DNA from: Strongylocentrotus pallidus
Lineage: Eukaryota; Echinodermata; Echinoidea; Camarodonta; Strongylocentrotidae
NCBI GenBank assembly: GCA_030265145.1
Contig: JARBES010000117.1
Span: 18,465,010 to 18,490,057 of the forward strand
Direction: 5' to 3'
DNA length: 25,048 nt
The notes beneath the pieces are model-generated. The model worked only from the letters and a program-made list of their open reading frames with translations. It ran no database searches and was not told the DNA's origin. Position 1 is the first letter of the stretch, and the number at the start of each line of letters is the position of its first letter. Made by a program: the position numbers and the translations under genes. Shown here one piece after another: positions 19,282-25,048 of this stretch.

Positions 19282-19542
19282 CTGTGAGGATCGTGGGCAC
19301 TCGCCATTAACAATGCATTCTTTAATCTTGTTACGAGCCGTATAGTACATATTCATGTGCATGCGTATGAGCCGCATGAGTAGGTGAGTAAAGAGAGATT
19401 CATTAAAAAAAAAAAGCCATAATCAAAATGTAGTTCTTGTTGTTTCTTATGATGCTATCACACGCAGCTTAAAAGACAACAACCATTTTATAGTACACAG
19501 AACTACATGGAAAAAAAAGTTAAATCAAATATATATGCTTAC

Positions 19543-19554
19543 TTCCTTGCGGCA
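19543..19554 (-). CDS. Copy B predicted 12-bp microexon
   Basis: Identical to the copy A microexon (TGCCGCAAGGAA on the minus strand), with an AG acceptor and a GTAAGC donor, phase 1-1. Conservation in both copies, inside introns that differ by several percent, is the main support. Confidence 0.5.
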
Positions 19555-19940
19555 CTGCCCGTTGGTAGAGTTCCAAAAAGTTCCAAAAAGATGAATGGAA
19601 AAGTACAGAAGTAATTGTTAAAATGTATTCTCAACAACAGTTCCTTGCCAATATCGTAAATTTGCCGGTCACATTCACCCTAGAAAATAAAAGTATCAAG
19701 AGATTTTCCTCAACTGTGCCATTGATAAATTCGATTTTTGTAAACAAATTATATTATTTCCAGTATAGGCCTACATTGGTCAAAACATGTTTTGGGGGGT
19801 GTTTGCACTCTGATGACCAGTTACCACCATTACCACAAGTTCAAACGTTAACCGAAATTATTAAAAAAATAATAAATGTCAAGCTCAAGTATCTGGGCAT
19901 TCTATTGAAGATTATATGTAGACTAAAAGAAAATTAATTT

Positions 19941-20037
19941 ATCACCCACACAGACACACACAAACACACACAAACACACACTCACACACACACACACACT
20001 TACACGAGGGCGCGCACACACACACACACGCACACAC
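19941..20037. repeat. Interrupted (CA)n tract
   Basis: CA-rich simple repeat with several interruptions, positional partner of the copy A tract at 13111-13156. Confidence 0.85.
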
Positions 20038-20192
20038 ATTAGCAACTACCAGGCCTGGCAACTACACGTCATGCTACAAAGATCGTACAATGGAAATTTC
20101 AATGAGTTTGGTAAATGCTATGTTGAAGTAAATATTCATCTCATTACATCTTTTTAAAAAAAATGATTACCAACAATATTGTTTTGACTCAC

Positions 20193-20466
20193 GGAACAGT
20201 GCGAGGGAGACAGCTCCAATTATAAGCAGGAAGACGATAATAAGCATGATGATGGACGCAAAGAAACAGAACATCCGTCTATAACGCAGGTACATCATCT
20301 CCTCATCAGCACTCATGGGATAGTGCCCTCTACGACCCATTGAATCGCCACTCAATCCGCTGTTGTAGGGACGGCCAAAAGTCACGTCTGCATCGTATCT
20401 AAAGAACATTTGCGGCGATGCAGGTTCATGCCTCGAGTTAGGGGGTCCACCTCTGTACCAGTAATA
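20193..20466 (-). CDS. Copy B exon: cytoplasmic tail and transmembrane segment
   Basis: A 274-bp exon (acceptor tttttcag, phase 0; donor GTGAGT, phase 1), nine bases shorter than copy A, frame kept. It encodes YYWYRGGPPNSR, MFFRYDADVTFGRPYNSG, DSMGRRGHY, SADEE, YLRYRR and a hydrophobic helix ending IIGAVSLALF. Conserved between copies are the FGRPYNSG, SMGRRGHY and SADEE blocks, the RYRR charge cluster and the end of the helix. The helix start differs by hydrophobic-for-hydrophobic swaps. The true first exon upstream was not identified. Confidence 0.78.
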
Positions 20467-20648
20467 CTGAAAAACATATGAACATAGAACGAAAAAGACA
20501 TTACATAGGGCTGTCGAGGGACCACTTTGAAATTGAAGGTGGGGGTGTCAAGTAAAAAGGGAGGAAGGAGGATTATCAATTTCTGATATTTGCCGACAGA
20601 AAAGTGTCATATGATGAGGGGCCGGAAGGGGTGTAACATCTCCATTCA

Positions 20649-20668
20649 CCCCCCCCCCCCCTCCCCCT
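20649..20668. repeat. Poly-C tract
   Basis: A C run of 13 or so followed by CT-rich sequence, upstream of the copy B TM exon on the minus strand; it marks the approximate end of recognisable copy B sequence. Confidence 0.85.
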
Positions 20669-21419
20669 CTAGCTGTACCAAAGGCCCTTTTCATAACTAC
20701 CACTGCTTATAACATGTTCGTTTTTAACGGGAGAAAATAGATCAAGTTACATTTACGGCCTTCTGTTGCTGTTATTTTTAATTCTGATGGACGCAACGGG
20801 TCCAAGAGAATAAGGAGTTTTAAAGGTACTGCGTCCCATTTGTAGGTCAAAAAATGAAAAGATTAAATTCCAACGGCATTGGAAAGAATTATAACTTTCC
20901 CTCATAACGAAAGGGTTCGAAAATGGCAGTTTGCAGGAAAATAACGACTATTAGTTGTCGAATCGACTTAAGTGATTGCAATCACCTACGTAATAGTATG
21001 ATTTTCAGACCCTTGTACCGAATGGTTGTAAGTTTTGTGCCATAACAAGTAGAAATGCTCATGTCCCACGTCCAACTCATTTTATGTATGTTATAACCAA
21101 AGAAAAAAAGATAAAGAAAAAAAGCCAGTCACTCAAAATTGTCTGACAGAGAAGTCTAGAAAGTAAACGGGTTCCTTGCATAATTTGGATACTAGGACAC
21201 TGCTAACGTTTAAATTTCACAGATAGGACATTCATGACATATTCATAATTCCTGCAAAGTTCTACAGAATTTGATGTTGGCTGCAAAAGGGACATAGTAT
21301 CTTACTGGCTGAGAGAAAGAGAGAGCGAGAGATAGATCGTGATCTCAGTTCACAGCGCTCAATGCGGAAAGTTTTAGACTACGTGCTCACGATTTTTTAA
21401 TTTGTTATTATACTTTCTA

Positions 21420-21524
21420 ACATCATCATCATCGTCATCCTATTCATATTCATAATAATGATAACAATAATGATAAATTATCATAACAATTATAATAATA
21501 GTGATACAATTATACTACTACTAT

Positions 21525-21571
<47 letters not shown>
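21420..21571. repeat. Trinucleotide-rich block ending in (ACT)n
   Basis: CAT- and AAT-type repeats pass into a pure (ACT)n tract of about 55 bp at 21513-21571. Confidence 0.9.
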
Positions 21572-21620
21572 GTGATTAACATGTGACGCTACATAAAATA
21601 GTATCATAATATTGTTCCTT

Positions 21621-21755
21621 GTTGTAAAGAAATGTTTGGCTTGCGCCCAGTAGATTAAGATCGCGTGCTCCTTCTTGTAATTGAAAGCAAGTCATACAAA
21701 AATGTTGGAGCCAGCCGGATCTACTGAGTGCAAGCCAAAACATTTTCTTAACAAC
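21621..21755. mobile_element. 135-bp inverted-repeat element
   Basis: Arms of about 35 bp at 21621-21655 (with AAATGTTTGGCTTGC) and 21719-21755 (with GCAAGCCAAAACATTTT) are near-perfect inverted copies with a few mismatches. It is a MITE-like or foldback unit nested in the candidate TTAA element. Confidence 0.5.
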
Positions 21756-22541
21756 AATTGAAACTTGTACCAGGCCAATCCTAACTTTTAGTCTTGATTA
21801 ATTCAAATGCATTGTAGAGACCGTGAACAAATGAGATTAACAATAATACATCGTCGTCAATGATGAGAATATCATGCCTGTGCAAACTAGGGGTAAAGAC
21901 ATTTGTTTTGAAAATCCTTTCAGAAATGACATCCTCTTCCACATTATGATAAAATTTAAGTCAAATCTTGCCATCATATTTTGGGGGCTCCCAATACACT
22001 TAAGTGGGGCTTTAAAAGGACTTGGTAACATTGTAATGATGAGAGAAAATGTTGCTTTAGTAGTGACTTCAATGCTTGATGTACAATTAAAGATAATCTG
22101 AAAGTTTGAGTGAAAACGGACCATTATTAACGATAAAAAATTGGGAAAACTGATCTGATCGATACCTTAATTCTCCAAACTATATTATTGCAATTTAATT
22201 GCATTTTAGGTGAATTTACATCGTTACAAAGTAATGAATTGGTAATAAATTTAAGTGTTGAAATATTTTTAAAAGCCTGTCTAATGTCATATTTTCATGG
22301 AAAAACGGTTGGGAAAATTAGAAAATGGTTGGGAGAATTTACTGTTAATCAATGTTAGAGGTTGTTGCACAGTGATGCCTTCCTAGAAAAACCATTAATA
22401 TATTTGTGGTTTGAGAATTTGTTCAGGTTTGTTCGCATGTTAGAGGGTTAGTACAGTAGAAGGAATATAATAAGTAGCATGTCATACCAAAAATACGCAA
22501 TTTTGTCATCAACCTTCAACAATGGTACCGAGTCACTTTAA

Positions 22542-23324
22542 GCCTAATGACTAAATAAAAAAAGTTGCCATAACAAAAGTGCTATTTTTTATTCGCTTGA
22601 TCGCAATATTTAGGATCTGGATAGTGTTTTTTCGGGCAAGAGACACCCGTGGCCCTCACGCAAAAATGTGCCTGTACTTCAATATATACGAGGGATAGAA
22701 AACAAATCCTATGTGATGAATTTTGGATTGGGGTGAAGCGAACTTTTTTAACCATCCCCTCCCATAAACGGGAAGTTCGAAAAACGCTTATCTAGTAGAC
22801 TAAAGACTTCAATTGAGATAACAGCATGACTTATCCATTCTATTATATGAGTAAATAGCCACAGCGCCACACATATTTGTGTATTTTCCAACATTCAAAA
22901 AGATATATTAAACAGATCGATCGAGACCCGTTTTTCAATGACAAATGACAAATCTGCTGATAACCAATCGGAAGCAAGGATTTCAGTAGCTTATAACGAA
23001 ATCTGTAATTTGTTACTGATGACAAGACAATGGGTCCAGGATTATTACTTTAAACTTTTAACATGGATGCCATGCTTTGCCCCGAAATGCCAGGAAAACT
23101 TTATAGAGCCCTTTTTATGTTTGGCTGGTATAAAAACAGATGTTTCATACAAAGCGTTGACAAGACCATTAATTAATTAGTGAAAGCAATCACGAATTAG
23201 AAGAGAACAAATAAAAATGACACATACGGCTATACAAATCTGCTTCCTTCCATTTCTGAATGTATAATATTTTGTGGGGAATTTCAAACATCATGAATAG
23301 AGTCCTGTCTGTGGATTACATATA
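22542..23324. other. Intergenic stretch, nothing recognised
   Basis: AT-rich sequence between the candidate TTAA element and the LINE 3' end. No exon, RNA gene or clear repeat was identified. Confidence 0.5.
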
Positions 23325-23720
23325 TTTTCAATTTTCAATTCAATTTCAATTCATTTTTTGATTAAAAACATAGTAATTACTTTATGAATACATATGCAAA
23401 AATACATTGGAAGGACCACTATTAAAGAAGCAAACCTTATTAGGGGGTCCTGTACAAATATAAATAATAAATCAACATGAAATCAACATGCAATTATATG
23501 TATGAAAGCAAAAACATACACCCACATACACCCATTCCTTCCAATACCTATCACACATCCGTATTCACACACAAAAACACTCATGAGCATAACTACAAAC
23601 AACACACGCAAAACAGTTTAACAGAAGATGAAAAGGGATAGACACAAGGCGTTAAAGAGTGAGAGAGAGAGAGTATAGAAGAAATACAAAGGATAGAGAA
23701 AAATGAAGGGACTGAAGAGG
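23325..23720 (-). mobile_element. Probable LINE 3' end (L2/CR1 clade), antisense
   Basis: TTTTCAATTCAATTTCAATTCA at the left edge is, on the minus strand, a (TTGAA)-type tail, followed by ACATAGTAATTACTTTATG and AAGGACCACTATTAAAG phrases and CA- and GA-rich stretches typical of LINE 3' UTRs in marine invertebrates. No RT motif is visible, so the element is reduced to its 3' UTR; its right limit is uncertain. Confidence 0.45.
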
Positions 23721-24277
23721 CTTCTACTCAGTTAATGACATTTGCTTAAACAATAACTGTTCACCTAAATATGTAAACCCCATAAGGTGTACTACTTTAA
23801 TATGAGAACACCTTGGAACCGGAAGGTATGTGGAGTCAAATATTATTCGATCGTTCAGTAAATTAGTGGCTAAAAAGGAATATGCTGGCCTCTTTACTAA
23901 ATGTCTAGCAAACAAGCAACAAGGGGACTTTCTAAATGTTATAAATCGTATTTTACAGGTACCTTTGGAGGCTAGAATCCTGCTGGGCCATTAGGGCACT
24001 TGTTTTCTTTTGGTACTAGATTGAGTTGAGTTAACGGGGGAGCTTGACTGACTTGTGACACTCGAACCCACCCCCACCCACTCCCCCACATCTCCATCTG
24101 CCACTTGTAATACAGGGCATATGTCTCCTACATCTTGAATATAAAAAGTCTAAAATTACCTTCATAGCAATTTTAGGTCCTAAAAAGGCACTAGAAATTT
24201 AATAGATAAGAATAGGAGCAATAACAATGCACTTTGAAGGCGTTTGCAGTCTGAAAGTAGAACTCAACTATTCTTTT

Positions 24278-25048
24278 AAACTTCAATCTTATTCACACTC
24301 ACACATGATAATTTATATTGCGACAATTTCAAGACTACTTATTATTTCAAGTTCATATACAAACGGCAACAGCTTCAATATTACATGTAAATTCTTCTCA
24401 CTTAAATCATTGGTCTGGAAACAATTATTTGTCAATTGTTATATAATGTATCACATTTTCACTAACGATGAATTTACATTGTAATGCAATTTTCAGGTTT
24501 CCCAGGTTTATTTAGGAGAATAGAAGATTGATATTGTTAAGTCGTTTGATAACATCACTCAGTTTGATTTCATTGGAGATATATCTCTTTAATGAAACAG
24601 TGTAAAGGCTATATTATAGTCTCAAACAGACATACACCATTAAACTTCAAGCTCACTCACACATGATATATTGCGACACTTTCAGGGCTACTTATTATTT
24701 CAAGGATACAAACGGCAACAGCTTCAATATTACATGTAAATTCTTCTCACTTAAATCATTGGTCTGGAAACAATTATTTGCCAATTGTTATATAATGTAT
24801 TACATTTTCACTAACGATGAATTTACATTGTAATGCAATTTTCAGGTTTCCCTGGTTTATTTAGGAGAATAGAAGATTGATATTGTTAAGTTGTTTGATA
24901 ACATCACTCAGTTTGATTTGATTGGAGATATATCTCTTTAATGAAACAGTGTAAAGCCTATATTATAGTCCCAAACAAACATACACCATTAAACTTCAAG
25001 CTCACTCACACATGATATATTGCGACACTTTCAGGGCTACTTATTATT
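24278..25048. repeat. Tandem satellite, 349-bp period, at least 2.2 copies, runs off the window
   Basis: Anchors recur at a constant distance: AACGGCAAC at 24362 and 24711, and AAACTTCAAGCTCACTCAC at 24642 and 24991 (349 bp). The first unit is slightly longer, about 358-364 bp by its left anchors. Units differ by only a few substitutions. The array continues past the right end. Confidence 0.88.

Larger units (their letters stand above)
14195..20466 (-). other. Gene copy B: partial paralog (or alternative haplotype) of copy A lacking SEA
   Basis: Copy B repeats the tail/TM exon (20466-20193), the microexon (19554-19543), the first EGF (19281-19141) and two distal EGFs (15930-15817, 14311-14195), with flanking introns alignable to A. 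Homologous blocks are about 14083-16647 to 1581-3847 and about 19025-20560 to 12010-13755, each carrying indels. It lacks counterparts of the SEA exons and of the EGFs at 5792-5679 and 5092-4979, and no partner of the EGFs at 1371 and 640 is seen before the N gap. All retained exons except 16349-16228 preserve frame. Introns are kept, so it is not a retrocopy. One aligned intron stretch of about 140 bp differs by roughly 7% by eye. It may be a working SEA-less paralog, a decaying copy, or a falsely duplicated haplotype. Confidence 0.65.
20820..22541. mobile_element. Candidate TTAA-flanked DNA transposon, ~1.7 kb, degenerate
   Basis: The left end reads TTAAAGGTACTGCGTCCCAT. The right end, reverse-complemented, reads TTAAAGTGACTCGGTACCAT. 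These are imperfect terminal inverted repeats with TTAA at each outer edge, the target site of piggyBac and Kolobok elements. No intact transposase frame is visible. Simple repeats (21513-21571) and an inverted repeat (21621-21755) lie inside. The identification is tentative. Confidence 0.3.

Noticed and set aside
14195-20466. Copy B as a processed retrocopy
   Set aside because: Introns and splice sites are kept and no poly-A tail is present, so it arose by DNA-level duplication or is an allele.
21837-22124. Long open frames on both strands over the same bases
   Set aside because: No family is recognised, there are no splice or start signals, and the region lies inside a candidate degenerate transposon; overlapping frames on both strands point to chance or to old repeat sequence.
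24227-24484. Plus-strand 85-residue frame
   Set aside because: Most of it is the first unit of the 349-bp satellite, and related units do not form a gene.
1-25048. tRNA, rRNA or CRISPR features
   Set aside because: No cloverleaf with A and B boxes, no rRNA core sequence and no regular short repeat-spacer array was found by eye.

Overview
The window is intron-rich, AT-rich animal DNA, most likely from a marine deuterostome and probably an echinoderm. The pointers are short phase-1 EGF exons split by repeat-filled introns, many long G/C runs, (GT)n and (ACT)n tracts, CR1/L2-like LINE ends and a histone-type 3' stem-loop. The species call is inference. No prokaryotic feature, rRNA or tRNA was seen.

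All recognisable coding sequence lies on the minus strand and falls into two related copies. Copy A (about 13649 down to 527, perhaps to 1) reads in gene order: a cytoplasmic-tail plus transmembrane exon, a possible 12-bp microexon, one EGF exon, three exons that form a SEA domain, then six single-EGF exons. Apart from the phase-0 start of the first exon and two junctions inside the SEA domain, every join is phase 1, and the whole set splices in frame. The prediction is a type II membrane protein with order tail-TM-EGF-SEA-EGFx6, continuing past the left edge. An open frame at 1-363 may be a further exon.

Copy B (20466 down to 14195) lies upstream of A in the direction of transcription. It repeats the tail/TM exon, the microexon, the first EGF exon and two distal EGF exons. 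It lacks the SEA domain and the two EGF exons after it; in that place it holds a decayed LINE, G-run sequence and an AG-rich minisatellite. It also has a frameshifted EGF exon that A lacks. A and B are separated by a 100-N assembly gap (13766-13865) and G runs, so a tandem duplication and an unmerged haplotype are both possible.

The most striking signal is how the copies differ. In the shared tail/TM exon I count 21 replacement codons against 4 silent ones. In the two distal EGF exons I count 1 replacement against 8 silent changes. The membrane-proximal part seems to have diversified while the distal EGFs stayed under purifying selection.

The rest is non-coding: introns with tandem repeats bearing a YY1-like motif (10297-11010), small inverted-repeat elements (11148-11262, 15541-15700, 21621-21755), copy-B-specific insertions with a histone 3' stem-loop and a DR1 receptor site, a candidate TTAA-flanked element (20820-22541), a LINE 3' end (about 23325-23720), and a 349-bp satellite that runs off the right edge (24278-25048). 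I found no gene in 20640-25048.
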